Shown here: positions 1 through 11,532 of the stretch, piece after piece
How the letters are laid out: the number at the start of each line of letters is the position of its first letter
How positions within the stretch are numbered: position 1 is the first letter of the stretch
NCBI GenBank assembly: GCA_028554755.1
Contig: JAPTOF010000014.1
Coordinates: 3,348,001-3,412,000, forward strand
Length of the DNA: 64,000 nucleotides
Reading direction: 5' to 3'
Origin: Cordia subcordata
Lineage: Eukaryota > Streptophyta > Magnoliopsida > Boraginales > Cordiaceae
The notes under the pieces: generated by a model
Told to the model about the DNA's origin: nothing
The model's input: only the letters and a program-made list of their open reading frames with translations
Database searches by the model: none
Translations under genes and position numbers: made by a program

Positions 1-610
1 CTCTCTTGCATTCAATATACTTCATCTATTGCAATCTTGCTCTATTAATTGCAACCTTCATTGATTGCATGTAATTGACATTTAAGAACAAGTTTTCTCT
101 TGAGCTTCATAAATTGCTTATCTACTTAAAGCAACATAGGAAGGTTTAAATACCTTTGTATACTTGCTCAAAAAAAGTTTCTTGTATATCAAACTCTTTA
201 CTATCATATTGGGAGTGAACTTCTTTACTCTTGGGTAGCATAGATGTGAGGAACTTCTCTCAAGAGTGAAGGGTTGAAATCCTCAAGTATAGGGTTATAC
301 TTGTGCTCCTTATGGTGAAACAAGGGTTGTGATCGTTGTTTTACGCTTCTACAACGTACTAAGCAAGAAGCCGATTCACTATTGAAGTTTCCGAAACCCT
401 AAGGGAAGACCTTAGGTAGCGGACTAAGCCCTTGGGAGTTCGAACCGCTCTAAATCATTGTGTTTGATACTCTCAACCCTACTCTCTTTACTTTTCAAGT
501 ATTTATCTTGATTGTTGCATGTGATTTTGCTTGAGATAGTTGTTAAGAATTTTAAGTTGTTAATTGTGCCAATAATCCAATTCACCCTCCTCTTGGATTC
601 ATTTTCTAGG

Positions 611-618
<8 letters not shown>
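1..618 (+). mobile_element. 3' portion of a Ty1/copia-type LTR
   Basis: The stretch ends with the phrase CCAATTCACCCTCCTCTTGG (570-597 area) and then a CA-type terminus. From general knowledge this is a common ending of plant copia LTRs of the SIRE/Maximus kind. There is no long open frame. The left end lies outside the window, and no primer binding site follows because an AT microsatellite starts directly at the terminus. It is therefore either a solo LTR or the end of a truncated element. The lineage assignment rests on recall of this terminal phrase only. Confidence 0.55.
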
Positions 619-662
<44 letters not shown>

Positions 663-722
663 CATACATATACATATGTATACATGTATGCACATATACA
701 TATGTATACATACATATACATA
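615..722. repeat. compound AT / ACATAT microsatellite
   Basis: About 40 bp of pure (AT)n is followed by alternating CATA, TGTA and TGCA units up to about 722. The apparent reading frames here code only Tyr-Ile repeats and are artefacts of the repeat. Confidence 0.95.
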
Positions 723-2098
723 TAGCATTTTACTTATATCAAATAATTTTCGTTGGATAGGTGAGGTTAAGCCCGTGCGCTGCATGGAACGTGTAACAGA
801 AAAATCAGTTATTTAATGAAATAGTAATAATATTTATATATATATATCCAAATTCAGCAAACTGAAAATTAGAAAAACAGTATCAAAAAATTGTAAGAGT
901 GAAAAAAAATTGATCTATCATAGATATATGCATCTAATAAGACGCAACATGAATTCTTATTAACCAAATTCTACTTAACAACAATCAATATTGAATATGA
1001 TAAACTATTATATACATATAATCAACCACATGGTCTATTCGTCTTAACTTCGCATATTAAATTTATACAACAATGCTTGAACCATACCTCTATGTAATTT
1101 CACAGTGCACTACATAAAAATAATAATATATTGTGATATTATGAATATATAAAAAATAATATAGTATAATCGCTTAATATAATACATAAACCCAACACCA
1201 ATATTTAAAAATTATTTATTAAAGGGATAGCTATAAGTCTGTTGTATGTGCAATAGGAAAAAAAAGTTGCCTAAATAAAACATATTGGAATTATGAATTA
1301 CAATATGACTTGAATAGATGACAACAAATTAGAATTCATGGGGATAATTATCCTCTCATAATGAAAAAATTCAAAAAAAAAAAAAAGTTGATATCCAACA
1401 TCTGATTTTGAAAAAATTTGATATCCACGAAATCATACTGGCTAATGTTAAAAGATTACATACACAAAAGATAAATTGAGTAGCCATTTTTTACTACAAC
1501 AAAACCCCAACCATATCATTCAAATTAGAAAAATGACTGTAAGCATTAAAATGAAAGGAAACAAGAAAACTAATGTGATGTTGGATGTTACGCTGAAATA
1601 TAAGTTGATTTGACAATCATGTATTGCCAAGTCGAATCGTGACCCTTGATCAAAATATGGCGTTGATGCATGGATTGCATGCCACGTGCTTCAAAGTTGT
1701 TTTCTAAGTTGGACGGGAAATCAATTTCCACATCGACTTAGCGTTTAAGACATATGAAAAGGTAGATTTGTTCTTGTTTTATTTGTGTGTCGTGGCCCTT
1801 TCCATCGCTTTAATGCTTGTTTGTGTTAACTATTTTATAAAAAGAAAAATACTTTTTTCCTCAAATAGTCCATTCTTTTTGTAATAATTATTTTTTTTTT
1901 CAAATATAACTTTTTTCAGAAATCATAATTTTTAGCTTCTACAAAAAGCATATTTTTCAAAAGTTATTAAAAAAAAAAAGCATTTCTAAGGAAATCCAAT
2001 CAAATTGAGTCCTTAGTCACTCTTGGACTTATTTATAATCTCCTTCTGTTTAATAAAATTTCTACCCGATAAAAAAAGAGTTTAAAGTTTGAGCACTA
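723..2098. other. AT-rich intergenic stretch, no gene recognised
   Basis: No coding frame, RNA gene or intact transposon end was recognised. A short GC-rich hairpin (CCGTGC, loop, GCATGG) lies at about 770-785. It resembles the 3' hairpin of plant Helitrons but lacks the CTRR end needed for a call. Confidence 0.5.
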
Positions 2099-2106
2099 GC
2101 TTCTTC

Positions 2107-2629
2107 TAGGGGTGAGTAAAAATCGAACTGAACCGAAAATCGAACCGAACCAAATTGAGTTCGGTCTATTCGGTTTGATTATTTGATCTATTCGGTTCGG
2201 TTCGGTTATTTTCTTTAAAAAAATTCGGCCTATTCTGTTCGGTTTGGTTAGTATGAAAAATGACCAAATAGACCGAATTAACCGAATTGTATTTTTATAT
2301 ATTAAAAATATTTAATATTTTGTACATCAATTAGGATGTATATATTGTTTATTAGAATTTGTTCATATAATTATGCTTCATTATATATTGTTTATGATAT
2401 ATTTAATGAATAAGAGTGATTAGTTTAGGTTTATTGTATTTTTCTTGCAACAATTTATCCTATTTTATTTCTTTTTTTTTAATTATTGGTTAATTTCGAT
2501 TTTAACCGAACCGAACCGAATAGACCAAAATATATTTCAGTTTCGGCTTATTCGATTTTTAGACAATTCAGTTCGGCTCGGTTCGGTTCGGTCTATTCGG
2601 TTCGGTTAAAAACCGAATGCTCACCCCTA
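2107..2629. mobile_element. hAT-like MITE rich in CGGTTCGG motifs
   Basis: Both ends carry the inverted terminus TAGGGGTGAG, and the element is 523 bp long. It is flanked by 8-bp target duplications GCTTCTTC (2099-2106) and GCTTCTAC (2630-2637), which differ at one base. An 8-bp duplication is the hallmark of the hAT superfamily. The subterminal 100 bp at each end are packed with direct and inverted copies of CGGTTCGG / CCGAACCG, which may be transposase-binding repeats (inference). The centre is AT-rich and codes nothing, so the element is non-autonomous. Confidence 0.85.
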
Positions 2630-2637
2630 GCTTCTAC

Positions 2638-4171
2638 TTCCAAAGTTTAAAAAAGTCTAGAAAAGGTTGAAAAGTGAGTTACTTTTACATAGTGGTTGGA
2701 AGCACTTGTAGTATGGAATTCATTTCATTTCATGGGTATATGTATTTTCAAATAAATTCTTTTGTTTGGATTTGTTAAACATTTTAAGTCAGTTTTGTCT
2801 TTATAAATTCAAATTATGTTTGGAACGCATATGAAATTGGAATCAATATGTATATTTTACTTATTAGAATTGCCATAGAAAATGATTGTAAGAAGAATCC
2901 ACTTCAAGCGTGTTTAATTTTTTTTTCTCTTTTTTTTTTTTTGACACAAGGAACATATATACCCAGAGCATAAAAACTAAAATCTAAATTGAAATGCCAA
3001 CATATACCAAAGTTTTAGACATTCAGACATTTCTGAAAAGTAAATACCGACATAGTAACTTAAACATAGTAGTATGGTGTTATAATAATATGTCGTTATT
3101 GTTTTCATGATAACATTTTTGTTGTTATAATTTTATTTGCTATGCTTATTTCAATGCCATAGATTACCATTATAATTTTTTTATTATAATTTGTTGTTAT
3201 ATTTTTTTAATGGAACAAAGGGAATAAAAAATAATGTTATAACAATTCTATCAATCAATAATAGAAAGATCCTTAAATGAGTAATAGTTGAGCTTACAAG
3301 AGAACGACAAATAATGAAGGTTTTAGTTTAAATAAAGTAGTATGATATTATAATAATAATTATAAAGATAGTTTTGTCATTTTTGTGAATTTGTCTTTCA
3401 CAAGATTACCAATTTGACCTCTTCAATTAGGATTTGAATAAAGTTTGAGGAGATTTGCAAATTTTGGAATTCCAAATGAATTCATTATTTTAAATGCTAC
3501 CAAACATAAAAAATTGAATTCACAATGAATTACACCAAATTAGTGGAACTCATTTGTTTCAAACACAATGTTTGGAAAATTCAATTACTCAAAAAACTTT
3601 AATCTGATACGATCTTATAAAGTTAAAACCGTGACTCTGGCAATGACTAATATAATCTCTTTTGAAGGATGCAATCACTGATGATAATTCATAGTGTACT
3701 AATTGTGGTTAGCTTCTATGTATTGTTTGATCTTTGTCTTATAATGTGTTATGGATGTGGAATGAAATCAATTACTTATCCCAATAAAAAATAAAACCAT
3801 ACTGCTCAATCCTATTTTCATCTAATGGAAAATGGCAATGATTTGTCAATACAAATTAAAGCTTTATCTTCAATAATAAATGCAAGCACACACAAATAGG
3901 ACCTCATAATTTTTAATTCACAATTTTCTTTTTGCCTGATGCTATTTAATGCCTTTTGTCTACAGAAACCTTCAAAATTTTCCAGACTTCTTTACTGCGC
4001 TTCTGTAATATCTTATGGTCATTTACAGTCGGTGTTTTACGAGGTTAATAAAGACATTAAAAAGGCTGCAAAGGTCAATTCTAATTTACAGGAACATTGT
4101 ATGAAATATTCAGACAAAAGAAGCCTGACAAGATACACAAAACTGGGAACTATCTATATGAGTGGAAGTGT
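2638..4171. other. intergenic stretch between MITE and kinesin 3' end
   Basis: No gene was recognised. The region 2705-3600 has GGAATTCATTTC-like words at one end and ACCAAACATAAAAAATTGAATTC-like words at the other, which may be the remains of another MITE, but the ends are too decayed to define. The last few hundred bases must hold the 3' UTR of the minus-strand kinesin; no clear polyadenylation signal could be assigned. Confidence 0.4.
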
Positions 4172-7100
4172 TTACAAATGCAAGAGATTTGATATTAAAT
4201 TCCAACCCATCCATGGTTTTTTATCAGAGAGCGGAACAAAATTGAGCTGAAACATTTCCTTAGAGACATGCTCACCACTATCACAAAATCCAACAAGCTT
4301 TGCAACAATATCTGCACTATCTTGTACATGTTGCATGTTCAGAGGGTCTGTCCAGAGTTTGTTTGCCAGTTGCAGCCTTCTCTTTTGTCTTCCTTCGGGC
4401 GGAATGTCCCATTTCAAATAAAGCAGTTCTCTTTCCTCTGCAGTTAATTTGGCACTCATCCTCTTTGCTAGATATTCTCTCTCCTGCTTAAGGGCCTTGA
4501 TGCTGCAATGCAAAAGCACGCAATGGATAATTGAAGTTGTTACACTGATGTTAAAAATGGAAACAGAAAAGGGCATGCTTCTGAAGTAATTGAAGTTGTT
4601 ACCTTGATGTTATGGAGCCAGGAGGGTCATCACCTAAAAGTGCTGGGCTTGCATTACCAAACTCTGCCAAGTGCTGCTCCAACCATGTCAACCTTCTGAG
4701 CTCAACTTCTATATATATCTGATCAGAAGGGTCTCCTTTAAACAACAAATAAAATTGAGTACGATGTATGATTGACACATGGCACAAATGCCACAACATG
4801 ATAATTTGTTTCCTTTGCTCCTCAAACACCGAGTGCCATGACATTGGAGATTGATCAATGGTGTCGTTGGTCTCATTACTCTCAGAATCGTTTGCCTCCA
4901 ACTCGAGCACCTAACACCATGTATGAAACACGAGCAACACTATGGCAAGTCAAGACAAAAGATTCATGCTAATTTGGGTTACTTTTAACTATGACATGTC
5001 AAAATCTGGACCCATTATTTCCCTGTCCCCAACAAACAAAAACAAAATAACAAGTCACCCCCCAAGCCTGCAAGCAAGACTAGTTTCACAGGCTTAAGAG
5101 ACCGACTTTCATGGCAATAAATATGCTGATCTAGTCTGCCTTTCATTATTTATCTTCACATCAATGTACCAAGGCAGATGATGGTTTCAACACAATCAGA
5201 TTTGATTAAAACCAATTTGTTAAAGAGTATTTATAAGAATGCCACAAAAGAGGCAACGATTTTCACCTGGCAGACCAGGAGCTGTTTCTGATATTGTAGC
5301 TTTGCGACCCGCTCCTTCAGCTCAGTAACATAAGTTTTAATACTCCGAATATTGTCCTCAGCTGCTTTCTTGAACATCTTCTGCATCTTCTTTACATTGA
5401 CAGAGTTGGACTGCTTACTAAGAGGGGTGCCCTCCCTCGATGAGATACAGCTGGTTTCTGCACTATTAGGGGTCCCCTTTTGCCTATGGGATGCACCAGA
5501 AACAGTCTGGTTGCTTTCTGGGGCTCTGTTTTCCATTTCATGATCCATCAATTTTTGAGAGTTCATTGGTGAACATGGAGATCTAATTATATTTGGCATG
5601 TTAGGAGTATTGCTTATGGCAAAAGGTAGGACTTTTTTCCTTTTTGATGATGCCCTTGAATCAGGAGTCTCATCTCCATTTGGAAGATACATGACTAGCT
5701 TGTCTATCGATCTCTGAACATTTTCAAGCTTTTGTTCTAAAGATGCTATATTACTTTCCTGAGAATTCAACCGAGCAATCTCTTCTCTCAAGCTAGCTTT
5801 ATCTTTGATCTCGATTTCTTGAGGAGTAGAACTGATTGCTTGCATGTCCTTAATTTCTGATAACAGCTTGGCAATTGTTTCAGCTGTGTCTTTGCTCCCA
5901 AGTCTATGAGACACGACCTCCTTATAAAGTAAATCAAGTGCACGATTTGCTTCATCACCTAGCTGCCTCTGCCGCATCTCAAGCTTCCGGATTTCATGAA
6001 CAAGCGTGGACGGATCTGTAGAAGTAACCGAATGCCTAACCATTGCCTGCCTAGCGAGTCGATTCCTTGCTGGTGTTCTCGAAAGAGGTCCACTAGAAAC
6101 TGACCCGTTATCAGTATTGAATGTAAGACACTTAACTACTTGACGAGAAGGCCCCTGAAGATTTGATCCCTGGAATGATAATAGGTTTCATAATGGTGTC
6201 ACTTTCCCAGAGGGCAGACACGTCAACCGTGTGTGCTTAGACATATATACATATACATGCAAACAGATAGACAGACGTTTTTTTGTTTTTTTGGCAGTTT
6301 GTGGGGTGGGGGGGATGGATGATGAACCCTCTGACGGTATACCTTTAGCTCCTTACAGGCACTTCTTTCTTGTTCAAGCAGGGATTGCGCAAGATCTCTT
6401 TGACGTTTCAGCTCATTCATCTCTCTCTCCATCTGAATGTCAAATTTACTTGATAATCAGAATACATGAACAGTCATGAGAATACAAGTTGCATTTCTGT
6501 GCTAATGTCATCTGAACATATTCATTCTACTCTTTCAGAAAGTGAAACGCATTGCCATTTGCCAGGCAGCTGATTCATGAATAGACCTAAAGTTGTTCAC
6601 TGTCAAATTTTAAGTTGTTTCATACATAGGCCTAAAAGTTCAAGTCGTAAAACATTCCCCAAGCAACAAATGATTATGTTAGATGCACCAGTCAATTTTA
6701 TAGAGTGGAACCATATAAAATGCATTAGAAGTTGTCATGCCAGCATGGTGGTACCTGCTGGATTTTCAATTCCTTCTCCATGAGTAAAGAGCTTAAACTT
6801 GACGAGCGTGATAGACCAGGACTTCGGAGTTCAGCTTCAAGCCTGGCTACTTCCTTCTGCAAATGTTTCACTAGTTGCTTCTCTTCAACAACCTTCAGCA
6901 TCAAAAAGTTAACAGCTTAGATCATTTGCCATTGACATGATAGGCATAAAGACAAAACTTATTCTTCAATCAACTTGACCCTCTTTTGCCCTGGATGCAC
7001 GTACCCGTACACACAGATACAAGATAAATTTTCTACGAGATATCAAATCACTTTAGCTGAAAGAGGGGCTTTAACATAATAGCACTTTGTTATAACATAG

Positions 7101-10100
7101 CGTTTAAGATATTATAATCATAAGTTCAAGACTCAAAAAGTTTTAACTAACATATTGTTTTACAGCTAAAAGATGATAAATATGTGCTTTCTCTTAATGC
7201 AAATACCATTAAGAGCTAAGCTTATAATCTGTTCTTCTCAAATATCAAAATACCATATTAATTTGGTAACTTCAAGCTATAAGAAGCAAAATGTTAGAAG
7301 CGTATCGACTCCAGAGTTTGTTGTTACACTTGGGACAGAATTTTGCCCACAAGTACCAAATACAGGCCAGGAACAGTAAAGAAAAATTAGTAGGAATCTT
7401 AAAGAGAGAAACTTCATTCACAGACCATGTTTACTTGGGCATCATTTGTGACTTCCTTTGCATTTGTTGCAAAATTGAGTGTGTTCCGTGATTGCTCCAC
7501 ATGACTTAAAGCAGGACTCAGCGTGCAGATTATTGCTGTTCGTGCATTTCCTCCTAGTGCAGGCTGCAATATTCTCGTGAGTTTTGAATCTCTATAAGGT
7601 ATATGGGCACTCCTCCTCCCGCCACTGCAAACGGACAAGAGACAGTAGAGTTCAGAAGCAATTAATTGCACATTTGACTGAATTCATATTCTAACTTTAT
7701 CATCCTTGCCATGGCCTTTAGTATTGATAATGATTAGTCTGAAACTAAATTATGCAAAAAGAAGATTCATACCGAAGAGCAAAACAACTCAAGAATAACA
7801 TTTTCTCTAGTCTTTAAATTTACCTACCTTAGTTTCCTGATCACAGTTGTCAAAGTCAACAAGCTTCGGTTAATATGGCTCCCTTCCTTCAACCTCGTAC
7901 CATCTGCTTTTGTCTGAGATGCTCGCTCACTTCCCGCAAGATCTACAAGATTCTGAAAATCACAGAGCTCTAAATGAGATGATGAACATTAGACGAAAAT
8001 CTTAGTTGAGGGAAGACACAAAACGTACCAAACTTGCTAAGAAGGATTTGATGCGTCCTGAGTTCTCCCGCAAACTACTCTCAATGGTCTGGATAAAAAG
8101 TCAAATTAAAATGGTCACAGAGGATTCATGATTAGATTCAAATATCAGCTACATGTATCCAAATTCAGGGACTAACTTACCAAGTAATAGTTGAAACATG
8201 GTTCATAGCAAGGACTTTAAAAAATTACAAACAAGAGAATAAACTACATTTTACTAAGAAAAACACATACACCAATTTCAGGACGTGCACAAAAATCTTG
8301 AAGCTTTTGCAAAAGAACGACTAGGCTGGCTACTGAACCAATAAAAGCGATAGAGATCAAAATAGCTATGGAAAACGAGTGGAATTCTTTAGAATAGGGT
8401 GTTTGCTGAAAGCCTGAAACCAGAAAACATTTTTTATCGTCTTCCAATGTTAGAGAAGCAAAAATCTCCATTGTTTCTGTGAAACTACATTGTTAATGAC
8501 TCATATTTGAGGATACCTGCAGGATCTTGAAGTTTATTGCAAAAGAATGACCAGGCTGACTATATAATATAACTGATAAAAGGGAACAGAGATGAAAATA
8601 GATAGATGAGATGAGGGAGAAACTCATTATAACTGAATGTTTGCAGAACTCTGAGAACTCCTTTCTCTATTTCAAATGTACAAGGTATTCCAAATGTTGG
8701 ATAAGAATGAATCCCATTGTCTGAGGGTAGTGAAATTGATCAAAACAGTTCAATTTCTGGAAGTATGCATGCTGGTATAAAGTCACTGAAATTTCATAGT
8801 AAATCATAAAGATGGACAATTGATCAAAACAGTTCAATTTCTGGGAGTATGCATGCTGGTATAAAGTCACTGAAATTTCATAGTAAATCATAAAGATGAA
8901 CCAGTATAGAAAGAATAGGTAGAAGGTCAATGGCAAAATCAGAAAGGGGCATGAGGATTTATATGTAAACAGAAAAATGAAAGTTACAGCATAGACAATA
9001 AATTCCTTCCAGGTTTGCTCCCTCAGAAACTGGAAGATGCAGCAAGCAGAATACATAAATAACTATGAACTATACAGTCTCAAACATACCAGCTTGATTA
9101 TCTGATGTGACCTCGAACTTTTATCATTTAGAGCAGTTTCTCCAACTTGTCTCTGAGCTGCAAAGCATGCTATTTTTCAATACAATATAGGGAGAAACAT
9201 AGCAGATGAATTCTGCCAAAAGGATTTATATTCCATTTTGAATTGACAGCAAGTGACAGTTCTATACAGTCAAATCCTTCCACTTGGCAGCACCAATCTT
9301 AAGAACTATACACCAACAGATGAAGCTAAAACTTGTTTACCTTCACAGATGCTGAATAAGTGCCTTAGATGTTGACAATCCATAACAATCTCTTCTGTTA
9401 ATTTATCAACAACAACACCTTTCTGCATTTTTTCAAGGGGAAAAAAAAAAAAATTAACCATAAAGCTCAAAGAGAGGGATTCAGAGTCTTCATCTTCCTA
9501 TAAAGATCTCATTATCTTACCTCCGGGTCATCCAGCAGGCGAAGGGAGCCAGACTCACGGTTTAAAAGGTCTGTCACTGTCTCATTGTAAATTTCTAATG
9601 CAGAAAACTTGAGCATAAAGTCCCTCTCTGGAGTCTATGAGCCATCACAGAAGAACAAAAAATTTAATAACAAATGTCGCAATCTTAAAGTAACTAGTGC
9701 TATGATACACTCAACCATAGAGAACTTCTATCATAGTTTTGAGCATAAAGAACTCACGTTCATGATGTGCTCATATATGTCCTTGACAGCACTCTCAGCT
9801 ACACCCTTCATGGTAAAAGTCTTACCACTACTAGTCTGTCCATATGCAAATATGGTAGCTGGAAAAGACGGGATAGGCATGGTCAATAGTATAACTTCAA
9901 AGGATATACACAGAAAAGTAGAAAGCAAAGACATAATACTGAATAGTTTTTTTAACATAAGCATGCAATTACCATTGATTCCATTCAAAGCAGAGAGAGC
10001 GACATCTCTAGCTCCTTCCTCATAAACATTTTGAGTTGTGCAGGATGGATCAAAAACTCTATCTGAGACATACAATTTAATTTGATGGGCACAAATTTTC

Positions 10101-10405
10101 AAACATAAACTTGATACGATAACAAGTACAGTTAATGATAGTTTATAAAATTTAAGAAATCAAGATAAGCTACCAAATGAAAATGGTCCGGTAGGCCTAT
10201 CGTGGTTTAAATTCTTCGAAACAATAGTGTGTTCATCAGTAACTTCCCAGGCAATAAGATCATAGGCAGCTTGCTCTTTTGCACTCAATGGCCTGACACG
10301 AACAGTAACGAGAATCTTCTCTTCGCGGCCTTTTGGCCCACCGGGTGTACATGAAGGTGTCCTCCTAATCTTTGATGAGGGTGTTAATGGCGTGCCTATT
10401 GCCAT
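4172..10405 (-). CDS. NACK2: NACK-type kinesin-7 (NACK2/TETRASPORE-like), 14 exons
   Basis: This is a plus-end microtubule motor of the plant NACK family. Family knowledge: NACK1/HINKEL and NACK2/TES bind and activate the NPK1-type MAPKKK at the phragmoplast to drive cell-plate expansion, and TES acts in male meiotic cytokinesis. Coding exons are 10174-10405, 9973-10062, 9758-9858, 9521-9634, 9341-9422, 9090-9157, 8029-8088, 7828-7952, 7426-7624, 6755-6892, 6343-6432, 5267-6169, 4603-4910 and 4172-4502. All introns are GT-AG and phases close without a stop, giving 946 aa, close to the usual 930-960. Landmarks: P-loop GQTSSGKT at 114-121, switch I NDKSSRSH at 217-224, switch II DLAGSE at 253-258, coiled coil from about 370, and the conserved NACK C-terminal domain at about 757-946, ending SNLLHL. 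N-terminal and central TP sites could be CDK targets. The start is the ATG at 10405 (context AAAATGG); the GTG six bases upstream is not used. The N-terminal motor sequence favours NACK2 over NACK1, but that choice is from memory. Confidence 0.93.
8292..8660 (-). repeat. diverged duplication inside kinesin intron 6
   Basis: The segment from about 8292 (ATCTTGAAGCTTTTGCAAAA) is repeated in diverged form from about 8524 (ATCTTGAAGTTTATTGCAAA), with matching downstream blocks such as AATAAAAG..GATAGAGATCAAAATAG versus GATAAAAG..ACAGAGATGAAAATAG. The offset is about 232 bp. It is an old local duplication that enlarged this intron. Confidence 0.65.
8736..8898 (-). repeat. recent 84-bp tandem duplication in kinesin intron 6
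   Basis: TTGATCAAAACAGTTCAATT starts at 8736 and again at 8820. The copies match over about 80 bases with one or two mismatches (for example CTGGAAG versus CTGGGAG). The duplication is intronic and leaves both splice sites (9089 and 8089) untouched. Confidence 0.9.
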
Positions 10406-10421
10406 TTTCACAAAATTCTAC

Positions 10422-10906
10422 CTGCTTGATAAAAAACCATCAGAATTCGTCGCGAGATAAGCACATTTTTCTTCTCTTGAACTTAGCACGACTTACTAAA
10501 AATGAAAGAAGAAAAAAGAAAAGTGAACAGATTATACTCCTTCCCAAAAAGCAACTATTATCATATCACTTCTGTTTTTCTTTTACTATATTTTGAATTA
10601 CATAAATCAAATAAAACCCCTCTTGTTATTCTAAAGAATTTTGTTAAAACATCAAAACAGAGAAAGAATTATACAAATCAAATGAAAACCCTCTTGTTAT
10701 TCTAAAGAAATTTTGTCAGCCCTAAAAGAAAAGGAAACAAAAAAGCATCAAACACCAAAAAATAAAATAAAATAAAATAAAGAAGCAAGTTAGTCTAGAA
10801 GAGTAACATTTCAAGAAGGCTTAATCAGTATACTTCCCATTTCTTTGAAAAATCCAACAAAAAACACCTGAAAGATAATACCAAGAACCAAGAACAAGTC
10901 ACTTAC
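10422..10906 (-). other. candidate 5'-UTR intron of the kinesin gene
   Basis: On the minus strand a GTAAGT donor begins at 10906, and a CAG acceptor ends at 10422, 16 bases before the ATG codon. The interval is AT-rich and 485 bp long. A leader intron is plausible because a pyrimidine-rich leader-like sequence lies just upstream of the donor, but only RNA data could confirm it. Confidence 0.4.
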
Positions 10907-11028
10907 ACTTGTCAGAAGTAATCAACTGACTTCTTGAAGCACAATGTGGATAAAGTCTTTTTTTTCCTTTGAATTTTTTTTCCTTTTTTGTGAATTTGAG
11001 AAGATTTTCAGAAGAGAGAAAAATAGAT

Positions 11029-11038
11029 AGATATATAC

Positions 11039-11084
<46 letters not shown>
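11029..11084. repeat. AT then GA microsatellite in the kinesin leader/promoter region
   Basis: (AT)n is followed by about 16 GA units, read as a CT tract on the kinesin strand. CT tracts are common in plant 5' UTRs near the transcription start, so the tract may mark the promoter-leader border (inference). Confidence 0.9.
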
Positions 11085-11085
<1 letters not shown>

Positions 11086-11140
11086 ACCTGAGAGTGTTTT
11101 TTCAGATTTCTGTTTTTGTTGGAGGAAAGCGAGAGATGTT

Positions 11141-11166
11141 AACGGCTAGTTTCACTTCTTTCCGTT
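11141..11166. promoter_or_regulatory. paired AACGG cores resembling MSA (MYB3R-binding) elements
   Basis: TTAACGGCTA on the plus strand (AACGG at 11141-11145) and AAACGG on the minus strand (CCGTT at 11162-11166) lie about 740 bp upstream of the kinesin ATG. A third core, CAACGGTTT, is at 11471-11479. AACGG is the core of the mitosis-specific activator element bound by three-repeat MYB factors in G2/M genes, and NACK genes are known to be cell-cycle controlled. The full consensus flanks are only partly matched. Confidence 0.4.
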
Positions 11167-11532
11167 TTTTCAAAAAAAAAAAATGTTTATTTATATATTC
11201 ATTTAATTGAATTTTTACGTTACCGTACGCCTCGCCGCACCTGAAGATTTTATTTAAGATTTATATGTAAATGATTTTTGAATGAGCTTACTGGACTTCA
11301 CTCCTTGACCGTGACCCAATTCGTGTTGGATTTTCAAGTATTTGGGTCACAGGGCAAGGAGCGTTGTTTTCTCAGCATTAATGGGCTCACTAAATAATCC
11401 AGCCCTACCCATATTTTCTTGACTACGAGAATGAATTTGCTCGTAACGTTACAACTTTATGACCAAAATTCAACGGTTTTGAATTTGTTTGTTTCGATAA
11501 TGATGAGGTAACGTACATAATCCACAACAATT
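11167..11532. other. upstream flank of the kinesin gene
   Basis: No gene was recognised. It probably contains distal promoter sequence of the divergent minus-strand kinesin, including the AACGG core at 11472-11476. Confidence 0.4.

Noticed and set aside
762..800. Helitron 3' end
   Set aside because: The hairpin is present but no CTRR end follows on either strand.
2705..3600. second MITE left of the kinesin
   Set aside because: GGAATTC-like words occur at both sides, but no consistent termini or target duplication could be read.
6223..6432. separate small gene starting at the ATG at 6432
   Set aside because: This ATG is an internal Met at the start of kinesin exon 11; flanking splice sites and the coiled-coil context join it to the gene.
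9609..10025. 138-codon plus-strand frame
   Set aside because: It is antisense to kinesin exons 3 and 2, whose motor motifs read clearly on the minus strand.
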